From contig JAHEWK010000011.1 in assembly GCA_020740775.1 (NCBI GenBank), forward strand, positions 2,356,001 through 2,420,000: a stretch of 64,000 nucleotides of DNA, written 5' to 3'. The number at the start of each line of letters is the position of its first letter. The stretch's first letter is position 1. Shown piece after piece: positions 43,495-56,328 of this stretch. The position numbers and the translations under genes were made by a program. The DNA is from Ilyonectria destructans. Lineage: Eukaryota; Ascomycota; Sordariomycetes; Hypocreales; Nectriaceae. A model generated the notes under the pieces. The model did not search any database and was not told the DNA's origin. It was given only the letters and a program-made list of their open reading frames with translations.

Positions 43495-45097
43495 CTAGTC
43501 GACATGGAAATCTTCGAGCTCCGCCTTCAAGCCACTTGTCTCTGCTATGGCGAAGATGCCGATGACTGGTCCCACGAAATCTGGCCCTGTCATGTTCAAT
43601 GTATCTGTCGTTGCAAGGGAAGTCCAATTTTCGCCAAGGCCGCCTCCAGCATTGTAAAGCAGGCGATACTCTTTCTCTGTGTACTCGATACGCAGAGCTA
43701 ATTCTTCAGGGACCTTGCCAAGACTGCGACGCTCCGTTTCAGCTATCTTCTTTGCATTATTGATCAGCTCAAACACCACGGCACAATCCGTGGCATCGTA
43801 AAATATCCGCACATAGCGGTGTTCGTCCTTGTAGCACGCAATCCCGCTTCTGAGTTTTGCAGTTTGGAAATTGTCCGCAAAAGACCGAATGGTGACGTTG
43901 CTCTGACCGTGTAGTTTTCGCTGCCTTTTGCCAATGAATGTGGGCGATGTTTCTGGATGGGAGAGATCGACCGCAGATGTGGTGAGGGTAATTGAAGAGT
44001 TGTCGTGAATGTCGTAGTTACCGAGGTCCGCATCTCGAATGTAGAGATAGTCTATGTTACCTACTGCCGAGAGGGCTGTAGACCCGTCCTTTGAAGTAAG
44101 GTCGGCGATATGGGACTTAACAGTCTCAAAAGAGAGCCATTCTCCATCCCAATTGCCTCGAGTCAAAAACGTTTCTCTACCCATGATGAATCGACCGCCC
44201 TCATCTTTGCGCACTCCGAGACACACACCCCACCACTGTCCCGTTTCGTCCTGGAAAGCATCACAATGGCCAGTATACTGAATGTACTCTTTGGTATCGC
44301 GTGCCGTCAGGATTGGGTTGTTGGGACAGGGATCATATGTGCCCTAAATGTCTCGAGATCGTGCCATTGTGATCATATGGCCTTCATGAGTGCCGCCCTC
44401 GGAAATCATCAGGTAGTACCATCCATTCCGCTTGTACAAGTGTGGACCTTCCGGGTAGATACCGCCCGTCCCTCCCCATATGGTGCGTTCTTCCGAAAGC
44501 TTCTTACCTGTAGTAAGATCAATCTCAAAGAGGTTGATCTTGGTGAACGGGCCGGGGGCAGCAGACCCTTGAATGTATGCCTTGTCGCCGTCGAACAAGA
44601 TGCTGGGGTCGATGCCCTTGAAATCGAAATAGACCGGATCACTCCATTCACCTTTCCAGATATCTTCAGTCGTGACAATGAAATTCTCAGAAACGTCATC
44701 GCCCCCTGGATGAATGACGTTTGTGCAGACGACGTAGAATGTACCTTGGCGGTAGCGGATTGTTGGGGCGTACAGGCCACCGGTGGCAAGCATCACCTCG
44801 TCACTGTGGGGCAGTTCTGCGAACTTGGTATCCGACTTAGTGAGGCTCAGCTGATTTCGCCGGTTAATTGCGTTACCTAATATGGATAGATTAGAATGAG
44901 GTGTTCGTGTTTAACCTTGCCGAGGGCAGGGACTGACTGATGTGTGTCCAAGACACGAGGTCACGGGAGGCGTAAATCGGCAAACCGGGGAACATATGAA
45001 ACGTGGAGTTCACAAGATAATACCAGTCGTCAACTTTGACCAGAGACGGGTCTGGCGAGAAGCCCGGTATGATTGGATTAATTGATTGGGCTGTCAT
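43495..45097 (-). pseudogene. GH43 beta-xylosidase/arabinofuranosidase with a single nonsense codon
   Basis: There are two exons, 44938-45097 and 43495-44876, with a 61-bp intron (GTCAGT donor, ATTAG acceptor) that restores HISNAINRRNQLSL. The product would be 513 residues, normal for this GH43 group, and lacks a signal peptide (MTAQSINPIIPGFSPDPSLV). The catalytic Asp (FSPDPS), the pKa-modulating Asp (GIDPSIL) and the acid Glu (YPEGPH) are all present, and a C-terminal beta-sandwich follows. One TAG at 44344-44346 interrupts RDI-stop-GTYDPCPNN where Trp is expected. Everything after it stays in frame and intact, so inactivation is recent, or the stop is an assembly error or is read through. 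The missing signal peptide suggests intracellular hydrolysis of imported oligosaccharides, fitting the transporter next door. Confidence 0.85.
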
Positions 45098-46279
45098 GGC
45101 TTCCACGCGCGTCAACAGTTGAAGTAGACAATGCTGGGATACTGAGGTATAGGCTATTCTCTTGTTTAGTTATAAGATAGAGGCTTTGCTACGAAGACCA
45201 AAGTAGACAATTTTGACGATAGATATATAAGTTAGAGACTGTTCATGTCGCACAATTGAGGGGATCCGGATAAATTAGTGTGGAATTCACCCGCCCAATC
45301 AAGAGCATCCATGAGCGCATACACGAATGACGGCAAGGTGGGTAAATTGGTCTGCTGTTGTCGGGAGACTCACCCCGAAATTATCCTTGTCATCCTATCT
45401 GACGATGGGGAACATGCAAGTCAGTCTACTCCTTGAAGCCGGATCAGTTACGATTGGTGACTGTGGAAAAGGGTGCTTGTCGCGGTAAACTGGAATATCT
45501 GTTGTTGTACACGCATTGTTGTAGTAGGCTGTGGGGCCAACCGAAACTCGGGTCACTTTTTCCTAGTTTTCGAATATGGGATATGCCTACAATTTTGGCG
45601 GGCTTTCTTTCGATCCCGAGACCTGTATGCAGTTGTAGGATGGATCAGATTTACGATTAGATTCCAGGTGCAAAAAATTGAAGATGAGCAGTGATAGTTG
45701 CACGACCGTATCCCACACACCCCACGATGTTGCCCTTCCCTGCTAGCCTTCAATCTTGCCTGTATTGTACCCAAGTAGCAAGCGAACGAGAGGCTTTGAG
45801 AAAAATACTATGATACGCATAAGAAGATTATACAAGGCCCGGGGATCAACAACGAAGACAAGAAAGCGAAGCGATCTTCCTTGAACGACTGTCATCGCCT
45901 GGTGACATTCAAAGGCAAATCAGCGGCATATTTCGAGGACTGCGAACTGAAGATCAGTAACCAGCCCCCTTGCCAAGCCAAATATATCTTGCATTTTATA
46001 ATAAAGGCTTTCCCTCGATGAGGGAACCTAATGTTTGAATTTACTGCATTTTCGTTGTGCACGTCACAGTTGCCAAGGCCCGAATTGAAGCTTAAGGCAA
46101 AGACTAGTGTGCAACAACCTTATTGTTCAGCTACCGTATCTGCTGGTGCTGGGTGTAGCACTTCCTGTTTGTCTCTACTGTTTGAGAATACTGCAAGGCT
46201 TTGATCTATCTGATAATATTCAGCAAAGCTAAAAAATAAAATAAAAATAAAATAAAGGCTTTATCCTCTACCTTTAGTA
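45098..46279. other. Non-coding, partly AT-rich
   Basis: This includes the GH43 promoter. Short A+T tracts occur (for example the repeated AAAATAAAAT near 46230). No gene is recognised. Confidence 0.4.
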
Positions 46280-46589
46280 CGGAGGGCTCTTTCAAAAGTC
46301 TTGTCCAGAAGAAAAAATAACGCTCGTGAGTCAACCAATCATTACCTAAGGTATGAGGGTATGTACACTAAGTACTTCCTGATTTCTATAAGCCCTAAAA
46401 GATAGGGGGTTACAGCACGCCGGCGACCGCTAGATCCTGATCAGCCGCGCCTACAACCCGTGAAGTTACAACGGCCGTAGCAGATAACTTGACGAGACTG
46501 TCACAGCCTCATGTATCTCAGGTAACCGACAGGAATAAATAGATGTAGCGTTACTAGTGCCTGGACAAGACTTTTGAAAGAGCCCTCCG
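46280..46589. mobile_element. Tc1/mariner-like MITE, 310 bp with perfect 29-bp TIRs and TA duplication
   Basis: The left end at 46280-46308 begins CGGAGGGCTCTTTCAAAAGT and is the exact reverse complement of 46561-46589. Both sides are flanked by TA (46278-46279 and 46590-46591), so the perfect inverted match covers 31 bp including the TA. The core has normal base composition and no ORF. TA duplication with TIRs of this length points to Tc1/mariner-type elements that depend on a transposase encoded elsewhere. Perfect identity of the two ends suggests recent movement and little RIP damage. Confidence 0.88.
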
Positions 46590-47342
46590 TATATATGAGG
46601 ATTATGACCTAAATATTACTAGTAGTATTTGCCGTTGTGCGGATAATACTAGACATTCACAGTGATGCTGGTTTACCCCACTCACACACCTGGAGCTAGG
46701 TACTGGCGTGTGGCCCGTGTCATGATGAAAGCTCTCGGCGTTCAATCTTGAATCCACATGGAGTAATGGCGCCGGGGTCAAAATCGAAAACGTTACTTGA
46801 AATAGAAACCCGAGCTAAATACAGGTAACTCTTAGATATAAATTGTCGGCTTTTCCACGTACCTATATGCTCTACGCTTCTCCGTTTTCGGCTTGGCCGC
46901 CCGTGTCTCATCAATCGGCCTAGTGCACAGCTGATCAAATCCGCCCACACGGCACCAAACAACCAAAACCTCGCCAACCTCAAGCTCTCAATGTGTTCGA
47001 CTTGTTTTCCAGAGTTTTAAATACAGTGTAACACTCCCATAACGTAATGAATCGAAGTTCCATGATTCATCGTGTCATGACTTGGCCAAGCAGAATGACG
47101 CTGCCAAGATGGAATTCCGGCACGTGCCATGCCACTAACGGATGACGTAGGGCCACCTCATCCCGCGCTTGAACGCTGCCTTGCTATTGCGAAGCTTGCT
47201 TGAATGCTAGTCTTCTTGCTCTCTTCATACCCAAATCTTGTCATACCATCAATTTCTCTTCTAGCGTGTATATTCTTTATTCTGTGTGTCGTTTGGGTTT
47301 TTTTCTTGCAGTTGTCGAGGAGAGTCGGTCAACTTAGCCGCT
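46590..47342. other. Promoter and leader of the SMP/C2 gene
   Basis: No gene is recognised. A CTTGCAG acceptor-like sequence at about 47305-47311 suggests that an intron in the 5' untranslated region may end shortly before the start codon. Confidence 0.4.
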
Positions 47343-50300
47343 ATGTCAGGAAAAGACGATGCGGACGACGTTCGCCGTTATACCGCTCCGTATAGCGCGC
47401 GACATCCCATCCCCACAATCTCCAAGTACAAAGAAGAGCGGGCAGCAAGACAAGAGGAAGCAGTAAACGGGAATAATGACGACGATGCAACGGGAGATGG
47501 CAGCAATCAGCAAGCGGCGCCGAGTCAAGGCGATACACTTGATCCAACCCAGCCTGACACACTTCCAAAGGACGACGGTGGTAAGAGCCCTGAAGATGAC
47601 GATTCAAACGCCCTGAAAGACACATCCCAGATAGACCCTGGAGCTTCAGATCCCAAGAAGAGGAGAAAAGAAATGAAGAAAAGCAGCAAGGAGAGGGCCG
47701 AGCGAGAAGTCACCGACCCTGTCACCCATCTGCCAGTGACCATCCACGACTTCACTGATGAGGCTCTGAAAGAGGTGAACTTGGATGATCCCCGGTTTGG
47801 GCCTGCAAAACGGACCACTACTGGGCTTAGCGCCGAGAAGAAGTCAGACCAACAGCTTGTCGAGGAGAAGGAAGACCTCCAGCAGCGTCACGACGCCATG
47901 GCAGATTTGTTCCCGCCACCAGACTTCGATGCCCTGCGCCTTGAACTGGCCGCCATTAGCAAGAGAGGCGTCACTTTTGGATTGGCCGGAGTTGCCATTA
48001 CTCTTGTTGGTGCGTTTGCTGTCGAACGGCTGCTGAGAACAGACCAGTTGCCTGAGGCGAAGGGTCGATCGATTTTGACGAGCAGCGTGGTCTGGGTAAT
48101 ACTGATTGCAGGGAGTGCTGGCACAATCTGGTTTCTCATCGTCTCAGTAAGGGAATGGATATCGAACAAGGTCCAAAACATTTTCCAAGACGAAGTCTGG
48201 GACGCTCAGCGGCGCCAAACCATCAAGGCATCGAAGAACTACGACTCCGAGACCACGATTTGGCTCAACTCTTTGCTAGGCTCCGTCTGGCCCCTCATCA
48301 ACCCAGATCTCTTCATCAGCCTTGCAGACACCCTCGAGGATGTCATGCAGGCATCGCTGCCGACGTTTGTCCGCATGGTCAGTGTCGAAGATATTGGACA
48401 GGGCAGTGAGTCGTTGCGTATCCTCGGCATTCGGTGGCTACCTACCGGCGCGGCGACCAGGGCGGTGGGCGACGATGGAAAACTCCAGTCTGCAGGTCAG
48501 AGCGACGGTGAGACCAAAAGCCGGAAGCAAGGGGATAGTGGAAGTGAAGTTTCAGTCCCTGATGGAATGGAAGCCGAAGAGGGCGACTTCGTCAATCTCG
48601 AAGTTGCCTTTGCATACAGAACCCGATCGAGTTCCAAGTCTCTCAAGGAGCGGACAAAAGACATGCACCTCTACCTTGCCTTTTACCTACCAGGAAACAT
48701 CAAGATTCCAGTCTGGGTAGACCTTCAAGGCATCATCGGGACCATGAGGATGCGCCTGCAACTCACACCCGACCCGCCCTTCTTTGCCCTCTGCACAATC
48801 ACCTTCCTTGGCCAGCCCAAAGTTAACCTAAGCTGCGTTCCCCTGAGTCGACATGCCATCAATATCATGGACGTTCCATTCATCAGCAACTTCGTCCAGT
48901 CTGCCGTTGACGCTGCTATGGCAGAGTATGTGGCACCCAAGAGCCTAACTCTTGACCTCAAGGACATGCTCGCCGGCGACGATTTCAAGAAGGACACCAT
49001 CGCCGCGGGTGTGCTCATGGTCCATATCAAACGTGGCTATGACTTCAAGATTGGCGATTCCGGCATCCCTCTAATCAAAGATGGCAGCTCCGACCCATAC
49101 GTCTCCGTTGGCTGGGCAAAGTTTGGCAAGGTACTCTGGACTTCTCGCGTGCTCGACAACGAAATGGAACCATATTGGGACGAGACATGCTTTGTGCTTG
49201 TAACGCCCCAGGAGTTGAATATTGACGAGAGATTGCGCATTCAACTCTGGGACTCGGATCGAATGACGGCCGACGACGATCTCGGACGCATCGAAGTTAG
49301 CCTCAAGGACTTGATGAGAGATAATGACTCCAATGGACACATGTCAAACCGGAAAGATGGCTTCAGGGCTTTGAAATCCGGAGACGGCATGCCTGGAAAG
49401 TTGGAGTGGAGCGTCGGCTACTTCTCTAAGACGAGAATTCAGCAGTGCCAATTTGACCAACAGACGCACGACCCAGAGATTCGTTCTATGAGCCAACTGG
49501 AGGAGAAGGTTGAAAAGTCGTGCGAGCGGAAGCTACGTGAGACTATCTTCAAGGAAGGCAAGAAGGACCGCGATCTCGGGGAGCTCGAGCAGCAGAAAGC
49601 CCAGGAGCTCAAGACCGAGCAAGACGCCATGATCATCTCAGCACCGCCCCCCAACGGGTACCCTAGTGGCCTCTTCAGTCTTCAGATCCACAACATCACA
49701 GGCCTGGAGATTGAGAGGCTGAACAAGCGCGACTCAGCCGGGGACGGGGCTGCGAGCGACGAGGAGGAAGCCGGCGAGGGTCTGCCCAGTGCATACTGCA
49801 CAATCATAATCAACCACCGCAAGACGTTCAAGACGCGAACCAAGCCTCAGAATGCCAAGCCATTCTACAATGCCGGGTGCGAGCGCTTCGTCCGCGACTG
49901 GCGAGAGTGCGAGGTGTTTGTCTCTGTCCGGGACGCTCGACTACACGAAGATGACCCTCTACTTGGAATTGTCCACCTGCCCCTTGGCGAAATCCTCAAG
50001 GAGCGCTCCCAGATCATGGGTTTCTATCCTCTGACCGGCGGTATTGGACAAGGGCGCATCCGCCTGTCTATGGTCTGGCGGAGCATCCAACTTCAGGCAC
50101 CACGGAACCTCCTTGGATGGCAGTACGGCACCGTCGAGGTCCAGCCTACAGCGACGGTGGCCGACTGCCCCAAGGATCTCCGGTCCGCTAAAGTCAAGTT
50201 TCGGACGGCCATCAGTTCTGGGAAGATGTATCAAACTGAGAGTGACACGAAAGGAGGCGACTCAGCAACTGCGACGTGGCGCACCAAACGTGGACGTAGT

Positions 50301-51370
50301 CTAGCCCTGGCCATCCAGAACCGTTACAGTAGCTGTTTGTCTATTGCATTTCGGGAGCGGGGTGTCTTCGGTGATAGTACAGCAGCCTTCAGCGTCCTGT
50401 GGATCAAGGATCTGGTGGACGAGGAAGAGACAGAACTGGAGCTTCCGGTGTGGAAGGGAGATTTCCAGCGTGCCACGGCGTGCTGCTTGGAGGAGTGCGG
50501 GGAGAAGCTAGCGACGATCAAGCTCAAGGTAACATTCTGGTCGGGACTGGTGAGTTCAACCCTGCATGGATACGTTTCATCAGCCGTAGGGCAGATACAC
50601 TTACACCGCGCCACAGGGAAGTGCCCACGCCCGCTGGGCCAGCCGCGACCAACACCTCCGCAACGTGGTGGAGGTGATCGAAACGGCCCGCGACAACCTC
50701 GAGACTGTGCAGCTGCAAAAGGAGGTTGGCATCACGGGCGACTCGGACTCTGCGAGCGAGGACGGACGCCCGACGCGGCCTCGATCCATCGTCAGCAACT
50801 CGGACTCGAGCTCCAGCTCCAGCTCGGACTCGGACTCAGACGCTGGCGGCATCCCCGACGGCAGCTCGGCCAACAAGCAGGGCCCTATCGACAAGATCCG
50901 CGACTACAAGCGGCGCGACCGCCGGCTGCACCGACAGCATCGGGGCCTCATGCAGTGGAAGGTACGTTAAACGATCCGGAGCATCCGGACGTATCATTGT
51001 GGCAACGCCGTGAGCGCTGTTAGAGCACAGCCTCCGGAGCTGCGTCCCCCATTCTCCTCATATCCCCATCTCTCCAACTCCCGACCCTAGCTTTCGGCCG
51101 GGTCTAGAAGCCGCCTTACCAGGGGAGGCTGGACCTCGCTTCGCTTCGCCAAGCGAGCACGGCTTCCTCGCCGCGCCTCGGGAGTTGCCGCCTCCAGAGA
51201 AATGAAAACAAAAGGCCCGCCGTCAAACATCGTGAACACTCAACTAACGGGGGTCCCAGATTCCGCGCACGGCCAGGTGGATCAAGCACAAGTTTGACCG
51301 CGTTGGGAATAACGTCTCTAGCGCCTTCGACCACTCCTCCAAGCAGCCTGGGATCGAGACCGAGGTCTAG
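47343..51370 (+). CDS. SMP- and C2-domain membrane-contact protein, Mug190-like
   Basis: There are three exons: 47343-50549, 50617-50961 and 51260-51370. The introns are 67 bp (GTGAGT donor) and 298 bp (GTACGT donor, CTAAC branch, CCCAG acceptor), both phase 0. The product is 1220 residues. A charged N-terminus (1-200) is followed by a hydrophobic hairpin (about 205-270) for ER anchoring. An SMP lipid-transfer domain (about 285-545) comes next, then a C2 domain at about 555-680 with SSDPYVSVG and an LWDSDR loop, and a second, divergent C2 at about 774-920. A Ser/Asp-rich tail with a basic end (KRRDRRLHRQHRG) follows. The order resembles S. pombe Mug190 and yeast tricalbins, which tether ER to plasma membrane and move lipids. 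I chose ATG 47343 because the frame above it crosses a likely leader-intron acceptor. Confidence 0.9.
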
Positions 51371-52045
51371 ACGCAAGCCACCGCGTGTGGTGGCATGTCG
51401 TGTGTTCGCCAACGGAAACGAGCGTGGGGGGGCGTGTATTTATGTGTAGATATGTAGATATGTGGCCATCTATTTACGGAAGCTGAGACATGGGACGAAA
51501 GGGATGGCAATCTCGAGGCGCACAAAAGTTGCAGGATCCAGATAGGCACAAAGAGGCATCATTCATTGACCACGCCAACCGTGTCATCATTACACTTGCT
51601 CCATGCTATTCACATAACCACCCATTCCGTGCCAGCCCCGTTACATGCAAAGTCGTGACCTGGTCCCAATATTTCCCACCCATCCTCAGGGTGCAAAGGG
51701 CCTTCACTAATATGAACCGTCTAACATTTCTCCAAGATGTAAAGTAGGAGCGAAAAAAGATGTAGCTTTAATAAGCCTCCCAAAATGTCCGTCCGCCCAC
51801 CCAGCTGCCCTGTTTATCTCATTTGAATTCCATGTCTCTGCTCTCTTTTCGACAAGAGCTGAGGACCTCCAGATCTTTCATGGCTTTCCCTCTTAAATAA
51901 TACCCCGTCTTGCCAGGGTTTGTGGAGCTCGATCAATCGTGTAGCAAAAAGTTCGAAAAGTTCGCCGACGTAAGAGCTAAATGTGCCCGAATATGTACAG
52001 CCGATGCCCGCGGTGGTCGTCGGCGATTTCAGCAATATTGCCAGC
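51371..52045. other. Convergent intergenic region, nothing recognised
   Basis: This lies between two convergent stops; only short chance frames are present. Confidence 0.4.
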
Positions 52046-55000
52046 CTACCGACGAGGAGGCTGGTTCTCACACTTCAACTTGTTGACATTCTCTTCGGTC
52101 AATGAGTCTCCTCCGTCTCGTCCCTGGTATGAATTGGTGCTCTTGAATCCTGGCGGCCCACCCGCTGCGTCAATAAGTTTTGTTTCCTGGAGATGGTTGG
52201 TCCACTCCTGCTCGCCGTCTGGTCGCCTCACTTGAGGCGCTAGGTCAGGTATAGAGGAGTCGAATGGAGATTGCTCGCTTTGTAGCCCGTTCGTCGTCAA
52301 AGGCCTAGGCGTGATTGGGCTATTGTAGTCTTCCGAGGTCCGGCCCAGTGGTGGCATATCGCTTTCTTCGATACCAACATGAGGGATATCGGCGTTGTCA
52401 CAGTGCTCGCTCCTCTCTGAACAGTCGGACGTTGATGGATCTGGTGGTGTGGTCCCCTGACGCCTCGTATGACACCACCTGATGAGCATCTTCTCCAAAA
52501 TCGGCCCCCTCACAGGCTTTGGTAAATAATCATCCATTCCAGCCCTGGTGCATTTCTCTCGGTCACCTTGGATTGCCGATGCCGTCATCGCCACAATTGG
52601 TACGTCGTGAACCAATGTTTTGTAGGGGAGGTGGTGCCTGAGGAGGTGGGTGCACTTGTAACCATCAATGATCGGCATTTGAACGTCCATCAAGATAATG
52701 TCGGGCTTCGGGTTGATGCCCTTCGAAGCTCCCAGAAGATAGTCCAATGCTTCTTTTCCATTCCATGCCGCAGTAACTTGAAAGCCCAGTCTGCCGATCG
52801 TCTTGGTCGCAATCTTTTGGTTTATGGCGCTATGACAGGTTAGCTGATGGTATATGGATGTTGATTTAATAAGACTTACTTATCCTCGACCACCAAGATG
52901 TGGATCTTGGCGCGTTCTGATGGCGGCAAATCTGGATCAGAAGTTAAAGATGGCGTCAAGATAGATCGGGATCGGCGAGGCATTGATGAAGGAGCGGCCT
53001 GGACGCTATCTGACATTGGGGGAGTCCCGATAAGTTGTTCGTACTCTGAGCTGTTGCAAGACATGCTCAGCTCAGACTGTAGTCGATTAGGGATGGCACC
53101 GGCTTGGGCCAAGCCCGCCTCGGCAGGACCATTCGGCTTGTTGAAGGGAATCCAGAAGGTTGCAACAGTCCCGTTGCTCGCATTCGGCTCCAACGTGATG
53201 CGTCCATGCATAAGATCTAAAAGGTTCTTGCAAATAGTGAGACCCAGGCCAGTACCGCCGAATCGCCTTGCTGTCGAGGCATCTCCTTGGCTGAACGGCT
53301 GAAAGAGCTTCTTGCGCACGTCGTCTTGGATGCCAATGCCCGTATCTTCAACCGTAAACCTGATCTCGATCGATTCGGGGGTTTCTTTCTCTTTGACTAC
53401 GGAGAATCTGACGTATCCTTGGCAGGTGAACTTGATACTGTTCGTCAGAAGATTCGTAATGATTTGCCGCACGCGTCCAGGGTCTCCCATGACAACCATG
53501 TCATTTTCGATGTCGCCACCGATATCCGAGTGGAAATCAAGGTTCTTTCGCTCGACGGCAAACTGAAGCATCCTTTCAACTTCCTTGACGATGTGCGATA
53601 GCGAGAACTGGACCTCCTCAACGTCCAACCGCCCAGACTCGACCTTTGAGAAGTCGAGGATGTCGTTGATGACAGTGAGTAAGGATGTTGCGGAACTTTG
53701 AATATTCTCAACGTATTCTTCTTGCTCTTCATTCAGCTCCATCCCAGATAACAACTCGGCCATCCCGAGTACACCCGTAATGGGCGTTCGGATTTCGTGA
53801 GACATGTTGGCGAGGAACTGACTCTTGAGCCTGTTGGCCTCCTTTGCGGCAGCTTCGTTAGCAATGGCCTTTCGCTTCTCTTTGGATTGCTTCTGCAACG
53901 CCTCCTCCCGGACTTTCAGTTCAGTCACGTCCATGATGACACCAATAACGCCCTCAACACACGGCTCGTTGGTTATTTTGCCTTCTGGGGTCGTCTTCCC
54001 CATCATGGGAAGGAAGCGAGTTCGGTACCAACGATCATCTTAATATGGCAGTTAGTTTAAGGCTAATATGGGCTATGCGGGTGCTCCCAACTTACCAATT
54101 CCATGTTCGTGGACATCCTCCAGAGTCTTCCCATCTAGCATATCCTCGATAGGCCCGAGGAACTCGGGGCGCTCACCATCTTCTAGTTGTGCTGTAAGGC
54201 GGTTGAACACTTTGTACATGTTCTCTCCAATGAACCACCTAGTCCCGTCATGGTTCTCTTCATGAGTGTTGTTCCAGATAAGGGCTCCTTCGAGCATGGT
54301 GACTTTGCGATTCGGATCGACAGTGAAGAGTGTAACATGGGAATGAGCTATGACACTCAGCAGCTGCTGCCGTGTGCGCTTAGCATGGATTTTCGTTTGG
54401 ATACTCTCGTGGACGTCGGTACATGTCCCTGTGTACCCTTGGTTAGCAACAAGCGGAAAATTCGGGATGCACTGCTTACCAAACCAATTCTCAATGACGC
54501 CGGTTGCTTTGTTGCGCAAAGGTAATGCCCTGCCGAGGAACCACCGCCATTCGCCTTCCTTGCTGCGGCATCGGTACTCTGTTACGTATTCATCACCTGT
54601 CGCCAGAGAATGCTCCCACTTCCTGATAGCATCCGGCAGATCGTCAGGGTGGAACGGTTTTCCCCAAGCCTTGCCAAGGCTCTGATCGGGGGTCAGTCCG
54701 GTGTAAGTGTACCACCGAGTGTTGAAGAAATCCACCGAGCCATCGGGCGTCGTGGTCCATACTAGTTGAGGCATGGTATCGCATATCAGCCTGAATCGCT
54801 CCTCGTCACGCCGCTTGATCTGTGATATCTCTTCGGTCATGACGGTGACATCCCGGCCTGTAACGACACCTGCGAGAAACTCGCCGGTGGTGTCATCTCG
54901 AATAGCCTCTCCAAGCACGTCGTAAACGATTTTCTTTCCCTCATCATCATACATGCCGATGCGGATACTGGAGAACGGTTGCTCGGTTTTGAGTAGGATA

Positions 55001-56328
55001 GAGATTGGGTACTCGTCAATGTTCAGCTGGCGGGAAAAGTCGTCGGTGTATATGTACCAGTGCTCCAAAAGCTCAAAGCCATCAACCGATCCATCGAGAG
55101 GAGCGTCTTTTTGAAACAGCTTTCGGGCAGCCTTGTTAGGGAACGTGACGCTGCCATCCTTCCACATGGCGAGAATGGGCATTTGGGTATTGTTAAGGAG
55201 GGCATCCTTCATTAGGAGCATCTTCTGCAGTAGCGAAGGTGTGCTGGATTGCGAGACAACAGGAGGTGGGCCCATTGGGGGGAAGGGACTGGACGACATG
55301 GTGACGACGCCAGGACTGTAGAAGGAAGGTGAGTTAGAGTCTCGACTGGAGGAGACGGATGATGGATTAGAGTGAGATATTGTCCGGCGATCAGCAGCTT
55401 CGAGGACGCTCGGCCGTGCAACGGCCTTTTTGGTTGTTGCTAGAGCAGACGAAGGCGATTGGGTACTTGTGAAGGTCAAAGTGAAGAAGGTTTGTCGGTC
55501 TTCAAGCTCCCAAATGGTAATAATCATTTTGGCGAAGACTTGATACTCGGATTCCTTGACCCTGCAGCGATCGTCGAAAACAGCCTTGGCGATGCCCTTG
55601 CGCGATACAACAACTTCGACGATGGCGTCCTGGGTGTGGCGTGGGGTTCCACTCTGGCGTCGGTCGGGGACGGGCATGCTGCTCGTGGTCGGGGTGGCAT
55701 CGCCGCCGCATGGAGACTGTTGGCGGGAATCCTTTTTGGCGGCCCGGACTCCCATCTCCTCTCCCAGCGTGTCCAGAAAAACCTCCCACGTTGCCCATAC
55801 AGGCCGTCCGTCTTGCAGCATGTCGATACCGACCTGGGACAGTGTCTGACCTCGGAGGTAGTCGATGGTTGATGGGGCATCCTCTTCATCCTCGTCTTCG
55901 GTGACAATTCCTAGCATACGTCCCATGGCCTCATTGGCAAGCACAACCGTTTTGAGATTATTGAGGACCATGGTCGGTACTGGGAGGTATTGCATGGCGG
56001 AGAAAGCGAGCTGGCCCGGTGACATGCTGGGCATGGTGAGACGGAACGGGCTCTGAGAGGGAGACCGTGAACCAGGTCGTAGAGGCTCTCTAAGAAAGCG
56101 TCCTCCAGGAAGCAGCCGCGGACTACCATCTTGCCGGGTATGGTCGCTGGTTTGGAGGTCGTTGGTTGCCTTCGGCCGCGCAAGATCGCATGCGGTTGTC
56201 ATTGGAGCCCGGGTTGGACTACGATGGGTTTCGGAGCGGCTCGTTGGGGAGGAGGCATCGTACCCAGCGGGAGAGGGCCGTAGAGCTCGGGACTGGCTGC
56301 TTGAACGAGGTTGGTCGGGGGAGATCAT
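52046..56328 (-). CDS. PAS-domain hybrid histidine kinase
   Basis: There are four exons: 54480-56328, 54096-54428, 52880-54038 and 52046-52829. The introns of 57 bp (54039-54095) and 50 bp (52830-52879) are clear. The 51-bp intron 54429-54479 is in frame and stop-free, with a GTAAGC donor, a GCTAACC branch and an ACACAG acceptor; removing it restores the PAC motif as NWFGTCTDVHES. The product is about 1374 residues. It has a Pro/Ser-rich N-terminus, about three PAS/PAC sensor regions, a HisKA box with His about 808 (NMSHEIRTP) and an HATPase with N box, DTGIGIQ and GGTGLGL. A receiver domain has the acceptor Asp at about 1162 (LMDVQMP) and LPKP. It would pass phosphate through an HPt protein to response regulators. 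The fungal HHK group cannot be fixed by eye. Confidence 0.93.

Noticed and set aside
47286..47342. Longer N-terminus for the SMP/C2 protein
   Set aside because: The frame begins at a GTG and crosses a CTTGCAG acceptor-like site, so it is more likely an intron in the untranslated leader.
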